A stretch of 36,116 bases of DNA from Armatimonadota bacterium. GTDB taxonomy: Bacteria > Armatimonadota > JAAZEB01. Every line of letters starts with the position of its first letter. Position 1 is the first letter of the stretch. The position numbers were made by a program, and so were the translations under genes. The stretch covers positions 1 through 36,116 of the forward strand of contig JACQGM010000387.1 in the NCBI GenBank assembly GCA_016199585.1, given 5' to 3'. This document shows, in pieces, positions 21,617 through 31,800 of this stretch. The notes beneath the pieces were generated by a model. That model was not told where the DNA came from and did not search any database. It saw nothing but the letters and a program-made list of their open reading frames with translations.

Positions 21617-23602
21617 TCACGGTCTGCGGGGCGGTGTGAGCACGCGCAGCAGCTCCGCCACGCTCCAGGCCTGGGCAGGGCAGCCGCCCGGGGCATGGGG
21701 GAAATCGCCATCAAACACTTCGCTGACGCTGCCGATGCCGGCGCGCGCCAGGTGGGCGACGAGCGGGCGGCAGACCGTCTGCACGTGCTCTTCGGTGGTG
21801 CCCGCCCGCCGCCGGGCATCCACGTAGGCGCCGAGGAGCCAGGGCCACACGGTGCCCTGGTGATAGGCCCCGTCGCGGCACCATCGGTCGCCGTGATAGT
21901 GGCGCTGGTAGCCGGGCTCCCACGGGGCCAGGGTGCGCAGGCCCACGGGGGTCAGGAGGTAGTGCTCCACCTGTGAGACGACGCGCTGCCACCGGTCGCG
22001 GCCGAGGGCGGGGTAGGGGAGGGAGATGGCGAAGAGCTGGTTGGGGCGCAGGCGCGGATCGGGGTGGCCGGCGGGTCCGTCCACGACGTCATAGAGGTAG
22101 CCCCGGGTGCCGCTCCAGAAGCGGGCGTTGAAGCTCTGGGTGGCGCGGGCTGCCAGGTCGGCATACGTCGTGAAGTAGACGCCGCGCGGTCGGGCGGCGC
22201 GCCGGAGGCGGCGGGCCCAGGCGTCCATGTGCCGCAGGGCGTTGATCCAGAGCGCGTTGATCTCCACCGGTTTGCCCTGCCGGGGCGTGAAGCACCAGTC
22301 GTCCACCTTCGCGTCCATCCAGGTGAGCTGCATCCCATCCTGGCCGGCATGGAGCAGCCCGTCGTCGGGGTCCACGCCGATGCCGTAGCGGGTGCCGCAG
22401 AGGTGCCAGGCGATCACCTCGTCAAGAGCGGGGAAGAGCTCCTCCAGCAGGGACGCGTCGCCGGTGGCGCCCACGTAGGCGGCGATCGCCTGGAAGAACC
22501 ACAGCGTGGCATCCACGGTGTTGTACTCAGGCGACTCGCCGGTGTCGGGGAAGCGGTTGGGAAGCATCCCTCGGTCGAGGTAGCGGGCGTAGGTGGTGAG
22601 GATCTGGCGGGCTTCCGCGTGGCGGCCGGTGGCCAGGGTGAGGCCGGGGATGGAGATCATCGTGTCGCGGCCCCAGTCGCAGAACCACGGGTAGCCGGCG
22701 AGGGCCGTGCCCGCGGCGGCGCCGCTGCCGCGGCGCACGAGGAACTGGTCGGCGGCCAGGGCCAGACGGGCGCGCAGGGGGTGCTCTTCGGCGCCGGCGA
22801 GCTCGGTCAACTGTCGCTCCCGGGCCTGCTGGCGCCTGAGCGCCCCGGCTGCCTCCGCCTCTTTCTCGGACGTGATCGCCACGATGGCCGGCTCCCCGGG
22901 AGAGAGGGGGAGCGTGAGGTGGCCCAGAAGGTAGAGATCCTCCTCGCAATCGAGGCCGCGCTCCCGCTCGCGCCGGTGCAGGAACCGCCACCACCACTGG
23001 CCGACCGGGGTGAACCGCGCCCCGCGGGGCACCACCACCCGCCACGGTACCGCGCCCGGAAAGGCGGTGACTTCGATGCCGCTGCCGATGCGGTGGACGG
23101 CCATCTGCCACTCGGGTGACCCGTGGGTCTCGTGGTGATAGTCGCGGTGGGTGGCGAAGAACGCGATTCGGAGGCGGCCGCCGGTGCCGCGAGCCAGGTA
23201 GCGCAGGTACGTGGTGGGCAGGCCGTGCTCCATCCAGATCGCCTTCTCCAGGACGCCGCCCGGAACGTGGTACTCCCACACCGGGCGGGCGCCCTCCAGG
23301 CGGAAGGAGGAGAGGCGCGCCACGCCCCAGGGGTGGCGCGCTCCGTCGTGGAACTCGGCGGCGCCGAGATCCACCGGCCCATCGCCCGCATCAAACGTTT
23401 CGTCAACCCTGGCGCAAAGAAGCGTGCGGCCCAACGGCGGCTTCAGAGCCGCCACCAGCACCCCGTGGTAGCGGCGGGTGTTGGCGCCCGCAACGGTTCC
23501 CATCGCGTAGCTGCCCAGGCCGTTAGTGCATAGCCACTCTCGGTCCAGGGCATCTTCGGGTTCCACGGGCTCCAGGCGAATGACGGCCTCGCTGCCATCC
23601 AT
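21617..23602 (-). CDS. Glycogen debranching enzyme (amylo-alpha-1,6-glucosidase)
   Basis: A 661-residue cytoplasmic enzyme of the archaeal/bacterial GDE type that removes alpha-1,6 branches of glycogen. The N-terminal domain has LCTNGLGSYAMGTVAGANTR and RRYHGVLVAALKPP. The C-terminal (alpha/alpha)6 glucosidase domain has YPWFCDWGRDTMISIPGL (about residue 302-320), TWMDAKVDDWCFTPRQGKPV (about 424) and VWPWLLGAYVDA. The acidic residues in DWGRD and TWMDAKVDD are the candidate catalysts. The start at 23602 is 2 nt after the stop of the glycosyltransferase gene, so translation is probably coupled; no strong ribosome site of its own is seen. The longer frame to 23653 lies inside the upstream gene and is excluded. 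Confidence 0.93.
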   Translation of the reverse strand: MDGSEAVIRLEPVEPEDALDREWLCTNGLGSYAMGTVAGANTRRYHGVLVAALKPPLGRTLLCARVDETFDAGDGPVDLGAAEFHDGARHPWGVARLSSFRLEGARPVWEYHVPGGVLEKAIWMEHGLPTTYLRYLARGTGGRLRIAFFATHRDYHHETHGSPEWQMAVHRIGSGIEVTAFPGAVPWRVVVPRGARFTPVGQWWWRFLHRRERERGLDCEEDLYLLGHLTLPLSPGEPAIVAITSEKEAEAAGALRRQQARERQLTELAGAEEHPLRARLALAADQFLVRRGSGAAAGTALAGYPWFCDWGRDTMISIPGLTLATGRHAEARQILTTYARYLDRGMLPNRFPDTGESPEYNTVDATLWFFQAIAAYVGATGDASLLEELFPALDEVIAWHLCGTRYGIGVDPDDGLLHAGQDGMQLTWMDAKVDDWCFTPRQGKPVEINALWINALRHMDAWARRLRRAARPRGVYFTTYADLAARATQSFNARFWSGTRGYLYDVVDGPAGHPDPRLRPNQLFAISLPYPALGRDRWQRVVSQVEHYLLTPVGLRTLAPWEPGYQRHYHGDRWCRDGAYHQGTVWPWLLGAYVDARRRAGTTEEHVQTVCRPLVAHLARAGIGSVSEVFDGDFPHAPGGCPAQAWSVAELLRVLTPPRRP

Positions 23603-23604
23603 GA

Positions 23605-25347
23605 CTATCTTTTCAACGCCGGCAGCAGGTGATCCTCCACGACCGCGTCCCAATTCATCCGCTCGCCCAGTCGGGATCCTTTCTCCATCAGGGCCAGGCG
23701 CTCCTCATCGCTCGTGGGGAGGCGCCGGGCGATCTCGATAGCGGCATGGCGGGCGACGCGCTCTTCCACGGCGTCCCGCTCGGCGGCGCCGATGGCGCGA
23801 AGATGGCTCAACGTCCGGGGCTGGTCCCCCGGCCGGCTGGTGAAGTCGCCGATGATGACGGTTTCCGGGTCGCCTCCGCCGGCCGCGCGCCGAGCGAACC
23901 CGGCGCAGCCGCAGACATTGGAGATCGTGCAGAGGCCGCCGAAGGAGAGCGGCTCGACGGGCGCGATGCCGAAGGGCTCGTAGATGGACATCCCGAGCTC
24001 CAGGTCCGAGGCGATGCGCAGGTCGAGCCAGCTCATGCCCTCCGGAGCGGCATCGCCGAGGACGGATCGCTCGAATCCGAACTGGTTGAGGAAGAGCACC
24101 CGCGTGTTGCGCGCGCAGACGTTGAACTTCTGGATGTGCTGGTAGAGTCCCGCCTCGCCGGGGGTCAAGTCGGCGCCGCCCTCACGGTGGGCGACCGGCC
24201 ACGAATGGCTCTGCTCCAGGCCGCGCACCACGTCCCACGGCTGCGGCCCCCCCCGCTCCGTCGTCAGGAGGATGAACACCGCGCTCTTGCCCATGCGGTG
24301 CAGGGCGGCGTCGAGGTGCCAGAGAACCTTCAGGTCGCGCCAATAGGCCTTGGAGAGGACGAAGCGGCCGACGTGCGTGAAGACGTAATCCGGGCGATAG
24401 GAGATGAGATTCTCAATATAGCGCAGCACCACCTCGCGGCTGCGGCGCTTCTGCGCGGCGTCGCACGGCGAGAAGGGGAGTCCGTTGTAGACCACGTGCT
24501 TCCGCGCCCGGCGCATCTCCGGTCCGAGGAAATTGAGCTCGTCCACGAGCTGCTCGCCGACGCAGAGGATACCATCGAGATGGACGGCCGCGCGCGTCAA
24601 TGGGTGCTTGAAGAAGGCCACCTGCGGCCCGAAGAGCTCATCAACGTAGCGGCCTTCTTGCAGCGCCTTCGCCATCACCGGGTAGACCATCGTATCGTGC
24701 CCCGGGTTGCCCTCCACCACGCGGCGCATGGTGGGCACCTCGTGGGCGTAGAGGTACGTTCTGAGCGCCGGGTTCCCGTCAATGAGCGCGGCGTAGGCGA
24801 AGGGCAGGCCCATGAACTCGTGCGCCAGGATCCCGACGGGCTCGTTCTGGCGGCCGATGCCGAGCGCGGCCAACGCCGCGAAACCGGGCACCGCGAGGCG
24901 AACATACTGCTCGTACTCCCAGGAGGCGTCCCAACGGTGGCTCTCGATGCCCAGGCGCGTGAAGAGATGATACTTGAACTGCGCCAGCGGCTCCGGCCGC
25001 AGGTGGCGCACGTCAATCAGCAGCACCTCCGGGTCGAGCGCGTTGCCCGACAGCGGATCCTGGAAGCGGCGGCGCCCGTAGACGAAGCGCGTGCCGAACT
25101 GTTCCTCCAGGGGGCGGAGCCGGGCGCCGTGGTCGCCCGTGTCAATGCCGTGTACCGAAGAGTAGAGCACCGTGCCGGTGTTGGAAAGGACCCGGTCGGG
25201 AGGGTCCTCTCCCCAGAGAGGCCCGACGAGCAGGGACCGCTCCACCGCGCGAGCATAGGACCGCGCCGTGAAGAGGCCGTGCAGCACGGCCCCGATGCCC
25301 CCCACTTTGACCACCGCTTCATGGGTCACGTGGACCAGTGTCTTCAT
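23605..25347 (-). CDS. Glycogen/starch-synthase-like glycosyltransferase
   Basis: A 580-residue GT-B-fold transferase. Residues 14-25 (KVGGIGAVLHGL) match the N-terminal glucan-synthase motif KxGGLG. The C-terminal MSIYEPFGIAPVEPLSFGG (about residue 450-470) matches the nucleotide-sugar site, and FLNQFGFERS is visible. It probably uses ADP- or UDP-glucose to extend an alpha-1,4-glucan, given the coupled debranching gene, though trehalose-type or other glucan synthesis is possible. GGGAGAAAA precedes the ATG. An inverted repeat GGCAAG/CTTGCC (25365-25383) sits in its leader and overlaps the -35 of the divergent tRNA promoter, suggesting mutual influence. Confidence 0.85.
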   Translation of the reverse strand: MKTLVHVTHEAVVKVGGIGAVLHGLFTARSYARAVERSLLVGPLWGEDPPDRVLSNTGTVLYSSVHGIDTGDHGARLRPLEEQFGTRFVYGRRRFQDPLSGNALDPEVLLIDVRHLRPEPLAQFKYHLFTRLGIESHRWDASWEYEQYVRLAVPGFAALAALGIGRQNEPVGILAHEFMGLPFAYAALIDGNPALRTYLYAHEVPTMRRVVEGNPGHDTMVYPVMAKALQEGRYVDELFGPQVAFFKHPLTRAAVHLDGILCVGEQLVDELNFLGPEMRRARKHVVYNGLPFSPCDAAQKRRSREVVLRYIENLISYRPDYVFTHVGRFVLSKAYWRDLKVLWHLDAALHRMGKSAVFILLTTERGGPQPWDVVRGLEQSHSWPVAHREGGADLTPGEAGLYQHIQKFNVCARNTRVLFLNQFGFERSVLGDAAPEGMSWLDLRIASDLELGMSIYEPFGIAPVEPLSFGGLCTISNVCGCAGFARRAAGGGDPETVIIGDFTSRPGDQPRTLSHLRAIGAAERDAVEERVARHAAIEIARRLPTSDEERLALMEKGSRLGERMNWDAVVEDHLLPALKR

Positions 25348-25378
25348 CCGTTTTCTCCCAGCCAGGCAAGACCCGTGC

Positions 25379-25407
25379 TTGCCGCGAAGGGCGCCTTCTG
25401 CTATAAT
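25379..25407 (+). promoter_or_regulatory. Promoter for tRNA-Lys
   Basis: TTGCCG (25379-25384), 17-nt spacer, TATAAT (25402-25407). The expected start is about 40 nt upstream of the mature tRNA. A 16-bp GC palindrome lies immediately after it. Confidence 0.7.
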
Positions 25408-25416
25408 GGTGACACG

Positions 25417-25432
25417 CCGCCGCGCGCGGCGG
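25417..25432. repeat. 16-bp perfect palindrome between promoter and tRNA
   Basis: CCGCCGCG followed directly by CGCGGCGG. It is at the start of the expected primary transcript, 23 nt before the tRNA. As RNA it would form a hairpin with little loop; it may be a processing or regulatory element, or a chance GC run. Confidence 0.5.
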
Positions 25433-25455
25433 TGCCACGGCAGCGCCGCTGACGT

Positions 25456-25531
25456 GAGCCGTTAGCTCAGCCGGCAGAGCATCTCCCTTTTAAGGAGAGG
25501 GTCGTTGGTTCGAATCCAACACGGCTCACCA
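25456..25531 (+). tRNA. trnK: tRNA-Lys (anticodon UUU)
   Basis: A full 76-nt cloverleaf. Acceptor GAGCCGT pairs with ACGGCTC. The D arm is GCTC...GAGC. The anticodon stem TCTCC/GGAGA encloses loop CTTTTAA with anticodon TTT at 25489-25491. The T arm is GTTGG-TTCGAAT-CCAAC, with discriminator A and an encoded CCA. Reading the opposite strand gives the well-known spurious peptide WIRTNDPLLKREM, so no protein is called there. Confidence 0.98.
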
Positions 25532-25654
25532 CCTTGCCTTCCCTCACTCTCCTCACCCCGCCGGGCGGTTGAACCGGCATCCGCGGCCGAGTCGGGGCCG
25601 GCCCGGCACGAGCAGGGCCGGAGTCGCAGGAACGCTGCCAGTGTGCGCGCCCCC

Positions 25655-25683
25655 ATCATAACATGCGGCGCGCGGTTGCTCAA
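25655..25683 (-). promoter_or_regulatory. Candidate minus-strand promoter facing the tRNA
   Basis: Minus strand: TTGAGC (25683-25678), 17-nt spacer, TATGAT (25660-25655), followed by GGGG as at the clpP promoter. It would transcribe antisense to tRNA-Lys and on into the glycosyltransferase gene about 300 nt away. Confidence 0.45.
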
Positions 25684-25690
25684 CTCCCTA

Positions 25691-25719
25691 TTGACAGTCT
25701 TGAGACCGCGTGCTACACT
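25691..25719 (+). promoter_or_regulatory. Promoter for the M6-like protease gene
   Basis: TTGACA (25691-25696), 17-nt spacer, TACACT (25714-25719). The leader to the ATG at 25899 is about 173 nt, with no gene in it. It is back to back with the minus-strand candidate at 25655-25683. The rest of 25532-25898 shows no further feature. Confidence 0.75.
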
Positions 25720-25898
25720 GTTGGCACGCGGGCAGGCAAGCGACGGCGGTATACCCCTGCCGTTGCCCGGTTCGGCGTGACGCACTCTCTTCCGACCAAT
25801 TTCGTCGACAGGTCTGCCGTCTACCACCGGATGGCTCCCTCAGAGCCAGTTCGCCGGCGCTCCGGCCGGGCTGCCGGGTCAGCGAAGGAGCAGGGCAA

Positions 25899-28800
25899 AT
25901 GGGTAACCTCACCTCCATCGGTTGGCGACCGTTCATCCGCTGCGCGGCGCTCCTCTGTCTCGCGCTCTCGGGGTTCTCCGCTCTGGCGTCTGCCCACACC
26001 GGGGGCAAACAGGGGCCGCCATCCAGGCGCGAGTCGGCGGGGCCGCGCGCCATGCCGCCGCATCCGAGTCTGCCCCCCGAGGTGCAGCGCCGGATGCTGG
26101 AGCAGCGCGCGCGCTTTGGGGGGACGATGGGCGCGGCGCGCCGCCCGGTCCGCAACCGCGGTCGGGCCGCCGGTCTCTACTCGCCGGCGGCGGGGGCGCG
26201 GGCGCCGCTCGTCTCCGGCACCAAGCGGATGCCCTGCGCGTTGATCCAGTTTCCGGACCAGTTGTCTACTTACTCGGTAGCCAACTTCCAGAATCTCCTC
26301 TTCGTCCAGGGAGGGGTCCCCACGGGAAGCGCCCGCGACTTCTACCTGGAGAGCTCCTACGGCCAGCTCACCGTGACAGGAACCGCCGTGGGCTGGTATC
26401 AGACCGCGAACGCCCGCAGCTACTACGGTGATGGCCGGGGTGGCGTCTATTCCACCTGGTGCGCCTACGAGGCCGCGCAGCGCGCGGATGCCGCCGGCGT
26501 GAACTGGGCGCAGTTCGATAACGACGGCGACGGCTACGTGGACACGTTGTGGGTGGTCCACAGCGGCCGGGGAGCCGACGAGAGCGGCGATGGGAACGAC
26601 ATCTGGTCGCACTCGTGGAGCTTCGGCTATGCGAAGCTGGCGGATCCCGGGTTCCCCGGCGTGTTCACCACCTCCACCGATGATCCGAACCGGCCCGGAC
26701 AGAAGATCAAGATTGACCAGTACATCATCCAACCGGAGGCCAGCTACTACGCGGGCGGCGCAGGGGCAGTACGCACCATCGTCGGCATCGGCGTCTTCTG
26801 CCACGAGTTCGGGCACGCGTTGGGCCTCCCGGACCTCTACGACACCGGGGGCGCGGGCGGAGGTCTCGGATATGCCAGCCTGATGGCGAGCGGGAGTTGG
26901 GGCGGCAGCGGCGGCGATTCGCGGTTTCCGTCGCACATGGATGCCTGGTCCAAGGCATCGCTCGGCTGGCTGAATCCCACCGCGGTGACGACCAACATGG
27001 CCGGCACACTCAGCCAGGTGGAGACCAACCAGTCGTGCTACCTGGTGAAGCCTGCCGGGAGCGCCCTCAACCAGTACTACCTGGTGGAGAACCGCCAGCG
27101 GGTCGGCTTCGACCGCGACCTCTATGCGACCGGCCTTTTCGTCTACCACATTGACGAGGCGATCATCCAGGCGTACTCCTCATCGAACCAGGTAAATGTC
27201 AACACGCATCCCTACGGGGTGGCCCTGGAGGAGGCGGACGCCACGAGCGACAGCTACGCGAGCATGGACCTCTTCGCCGGTCGGAACCGCGGCAACGCCA
27301 CCGACTCCTGGCCGAACGGGTCGCGCCAGGGCTTCAGCCCCTACTCGGTGCCGAGCGTGAAGAACAACGCCGGGACGGTGCAGGACTGCGCCATCACGCC
27401 GATCCCCTCGAAAGCCGCGGCGATGGTGGTGAACCTGTTCGTCCAGGGCACGCAGAACGCGGACGCATACGAGGCGGACGATGCAGCGGCCGCGGCCAAG
27501 CCGATCACCCCGGATGCTCCGGCGCAGGCGCACTCCCTCGTCCCCCTCGGGGACGTAGACTGGGTGCGCTTCAGCGCCACCGTCGGGGGCAGATACGGCA
27601 TCGAGACCACGGCGCCCTCGGCGCAGCCCCCGCTCAATACCCTCATCCAGGTCTATGATGCCGGCGGCAGCACGCTGCTCGGCAGCAACGACGATGGCCC
27701 GACGCCGCCCCTGTCGCGCCTGGAATGGGTGTGCCCCGCCACGGGCGACTACACGGTGCGCGTCTCCACGCCGAATGCCTCTGAGATCGGGTTCTACAAC
27801 ATCGCCGTCACGCGCCTGGGCGACCGGGTCTCCGGTAATGGTGCCTCGTTGGCGCCGTCGAGCGTCATCCAGGGCCAGGCCGGCGTAGCGATGCTGCGGC
27901 TCAACATCACGGTGGAAGCGAACGATGCCGTCGTCACCGCCCTCAGAGTTGACGAGACGGGCAGCAGCACGCAGGCCAGCGACGTGGCGCGGATCAGCAT
28001 CTACCGCGATGCGAACGGCAACGGAGCCTTCGACGCCGGCACGGATACCCTGGCCGGCTACGCGGTTCCGGTCAGTCAATCCACATGGGTGCCGCTGACG
28101 CCGCAGACGGTGCCGGCCGCGGGCGGAGCGACATTCTTCGTGGTCTATGATCTGGGGATGCGCGCCAAGGTGGGGATGACGTTGGCGGCGAGTCTGGTGG
28201 ACGCCAACGCGATGGTGGTGCAGGCGCCCGACATGGTTCAGAGCGTCGGCTTCCCGATCTCCTCCGCGGCGGCGGTCATCAACGCCGCGCCTCCCGGTCC
28301 GCCCAGCAAGATCCTGCTCGGGAGCGTGCCCTCGAAGCTGGTTGCCGACGGCGTGAGCACCGCTACGGTCACCGCGCAGGTGGAGGATGACTATGGCAAC
28401 GCCGTGCTGGACGGGGTGGTCGTCGCCTTCACGACGGACAAGGGCGGCATCACGGCCAGCGCGCCCACGGCCGCCGGCAAGGCGACGGCCACGCTCACGG
28501 CCGGCAGCGACCTCGGCACCGCCACGGTGAGGGCCACCGCCGGCAGCGCGAGCGCCATGCTCTCCGTGCCGTTCGTTCCGGGCCCGCCGGCGGCCGTCTC
28601 GGTGGCGGCAGCGAACAGCAGCCTCACCGCCGACGGCACGAGCACGACGCAGATCACGGCCACCGTGGTGGATGTCGCCGGGCGGAACGTCTCGGATGGC
28701 ACCGCGGTGACGTTCAGCGCGGATGCGGGCAGCGTGGGGGCTGGAACCGTGACGGTGGGCGGCAAGGCGACGGTGACCTACACAGCGGGCACCACCGTCG

Positions 28801-31800
28801 GGAGCGCCAAGGTGACGGCCACCGCGGGCGGCGTGTCGGGCGACGTCGTCCTCACGCTGACGCCGGGCGCCTCGGCGAACGTGGCGGTGAGCGCGACCGT
28901 GACCCAGCTTCCCGCCGACGGCGCGAGCACCAGCACCCTCACCGCGGTGGTCACCGACGCCCGTGGTAACAAGGTGGCGGACGGAACCGTGGTCGGCTTC
29001 GCGGTGGACCGGGGGGCGGTCAGCCCGGCGGCCGCTCCGACGAGCGGCGGGCAGGCGAGCGTTACCTTCACCGCCGGGAGAGTTTCCGGGCCGGTGAATA
29101 TCACGGCGACCGCGGGGAGCGCCACAGGTACGCTGAAGATATGGCTCATTCCCGGGCCGCCCGCTTCCATCAGCGTGGTGCCCGCTCAGACGAGCGCGAC
29201 GGCGGATGGCGCCAGCACGGTGAGCATCACGGCCACCGTCCTCGATGCCAGCGGCGGTCCCGTTGCCGATGGCACGGTCGTCTCCCTCAGCGTGAACAAC
29301 GGCGGCATTACGCCCAGCGCGGCAACGGCGGACGGCAAAGTGACCGTCACCTACACCGCGGGCACCACGGTGGGCACCGTGACGGTGACCGCGACGGCCG
29401 GCGCCGCCAGCGGCACTGCGACGCTGTCGCTGCTGCCGGGCGCGCCGGGATCCCTGACGCTGACTGCGGCGCAGGCGACCCTGGTCGCCGATGGCGCGAG
29501 CGCCACGGTGGTGACGGCGACGGTGAAGGACGCCAACGGCAACCTGGTGGCGGATGGCACGACGGTCACGTTCGCGACGGACAGCGGCAGCATCACCCCC
29601 GGCGCCTCCACGACGGCCGGGCAGGCGACCGCGACCTACACCTCCTCGAAGACGGCCGGCACTGCCCGCGTCACGGCCGCGGCGGACGGCCAGACGAAGA
29701 TGGTGAATATCGCCCTGGTGGCCGGCGCCCCGGCGAAGATCGAGGTGGCGGCGTCGCGGAGCGAGTTGGTGGCCGACGGCGCCGCCAGCACCGTGGTGAC
29801 GGCGACGGTGAAGGACGCCAACGGCAACGCGGCCGCCGGCGCGACGGTGACTTTCCAGGCCGACAGCGGCAGCATCCCCGCCAGCGCGACGGCGGATGCC
29901 AGCGGCGCGGTCAGCGTGACGCTGACGGCGCCGACACGCACCGGCACCGGCACCATCACGGCCGCCTCCGGAGGGGCACAGGCGATGCTGCAGGTCGTCT
30001 ACGTGCCGGGGGCGGCGGCGAACGTCGCGCTCGCCACCTCGGCGGGGGAGGTGCTGGCCAACGGCGCCGGCACCCTTCAGGTGACGGCAACCGTGACCGA
30101 TGCCAACGGCAACAACGTGGCGGACGGCACCACCGTTATCTTCTCCGCCGGCACCGGCTCGGTGGTGAGCCCGGGAGCCACCACGGGCGGGAAGGTGACC
30201 GTTCTCTACACGGCGCCTTCGGCCACCCGGAACGGCACGGCCACCCTGACCGCCTGGTGCGGGAACGCCACGGGAACCGCCGACGTCGCGCTGGTGGCGC
30301 CGGCGGTGCTCACCGGACGCGTGAGCGCCCCCGACGGTGTGCCGCCGGGGGCAGCCCTCGACGTGATGCGGAACGGGCAGGTGGTGGGCACGCTCACCAC
30401 CACCGCCGACGGCAGCTTCCAGTGGACGGGCGCGCCGGGCACCTACGACGTGCTGACGCGGGCGGCCGGCTATGTCACGGTGCTCCGCCGCGGCGTTGAC
30501 CTCCAGACGGCGAGCGCTGACGGCGTGCCCCGGCTGGACCTGGCGGTGCAGACCATCCGCCAGCCGGAGTTCGCGACGGGGCTGCACCTGGTCACTTTCC
30601 CGTTCGCGTTCGCCGACCCGGCCATCGAGTCGGTGACGGGCGATGCGCAGGGGCTGTTGGCTCACTGGCTGACGGATGCCCGGCGCTACGCGCTGCGGGG
30701 CGAGGGCGGGTTCCCGACGGTGGCGCCGGGTACCGCCTACTGGCTGCAGCGCAGCGCGAACCCGGTGCACATCACCCAGGCCGCCGAGCCGGTGGATCAG
30801 GGAGCGCCGGTGCGCTTGCGCCTGAAGCCGGGCTGGAACCTGGCGGGCAACCCCTACCTGCACGCGATCTCCGCGTCGAGCCTGGCGGTGAGCATTGACG
30901 GCGGCGCGCCGGTGCGGCTGAACGCGCCGGAAGCCGCCGCCGCGGTGCGCGACTACCTCTGGGCCCACGATTCCTTCTCCGGGCAGTATTCCCTGGTGAT
31001 GGCCGGCTCGTCGCGGAAGCTGAACGTCTGGCAGGCGTGCTGGATCCGGGCGCTGAGGGAGTGCGAGCTGGTGGTGCTCCCCTACGGGCGCGGGGAGGAC
31101 GCCGAGAGCGCCGACCGCGCGCCGCGCGCCGCGGCGCGGATGACGGCCGGGCGCTGGGAAGCGCGGCTGGTGGCGGTGGCCGGCGACGCGCGCGACGAGC
31201 ACAACACCTTCGGCGTGGGCGAGGCCGCCCGCCGGATCGAGGCGCCGCCGCTGCTGCGCGACTATGTGGACGTTCGCTTCCTGCAGCCGACGCGCGCCGA
31301 GCTGGACGCCGGCACCAGTGGCCTCGCCAGCGACATCCGGGAAGCCGGCGAGGCGAGCCCCGTCTGGCGCTTCCAGGTCCTCTCCGACCTGCCGAGCCGG
31401 TCCGTCACCTTGCAGTGGCCGGACGTGGGGCGCGTGCCGGCGCGCGCGCGGCTGGTGCTGGTGGATGAGGCGACGGGGGCGCGGCGGCGGCTGCGCAGCA
31501 GCGCGGGCTACACCTTCACCGCCGAGGCGGGAGTGCCGCGCCAGTTCCGCATCGAGATGGAGCGCGGCGACGCGCTGCTCCAGATCACCGACGTGAGCAT
31601 CCGCCCCGCCGGGCGAGGCGGGAAGGCGATCGGCTACACCCTGAGCGCGCCGGCGGCGGTGACGGTGGAGGTGCTGTCGCCCTCCGGGAAGCGCCTGCGC
31701 CTGGTGGCGAGCCAGCAAGCCCAGCCCCAGGGCCGCAGCGAGGTGGTCTTCGACGGTGGCGATGGCCGGGGCGTGCCCCTGGCGGCGGGCGTCTACCTGG

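Noticed and set aside
23629-25452. 607-codon plus-strand ORF opposite the glycosyltransferase gene
   Set aside because: Antisense shadow of a gene with clear GT motifs.
25462-25827. Minus-strand ORF ending CWIRTNDPLLKREMLCRLS
   Set aside because: The tail is the translation of the antisense strand of tRNA-Lys, a well-known false protein.
28301-30298. Regular repeats considered as a CRISPR-like array
   Set aside because: They are in-frame protein repeats of about 285 nt with diverged sequence.
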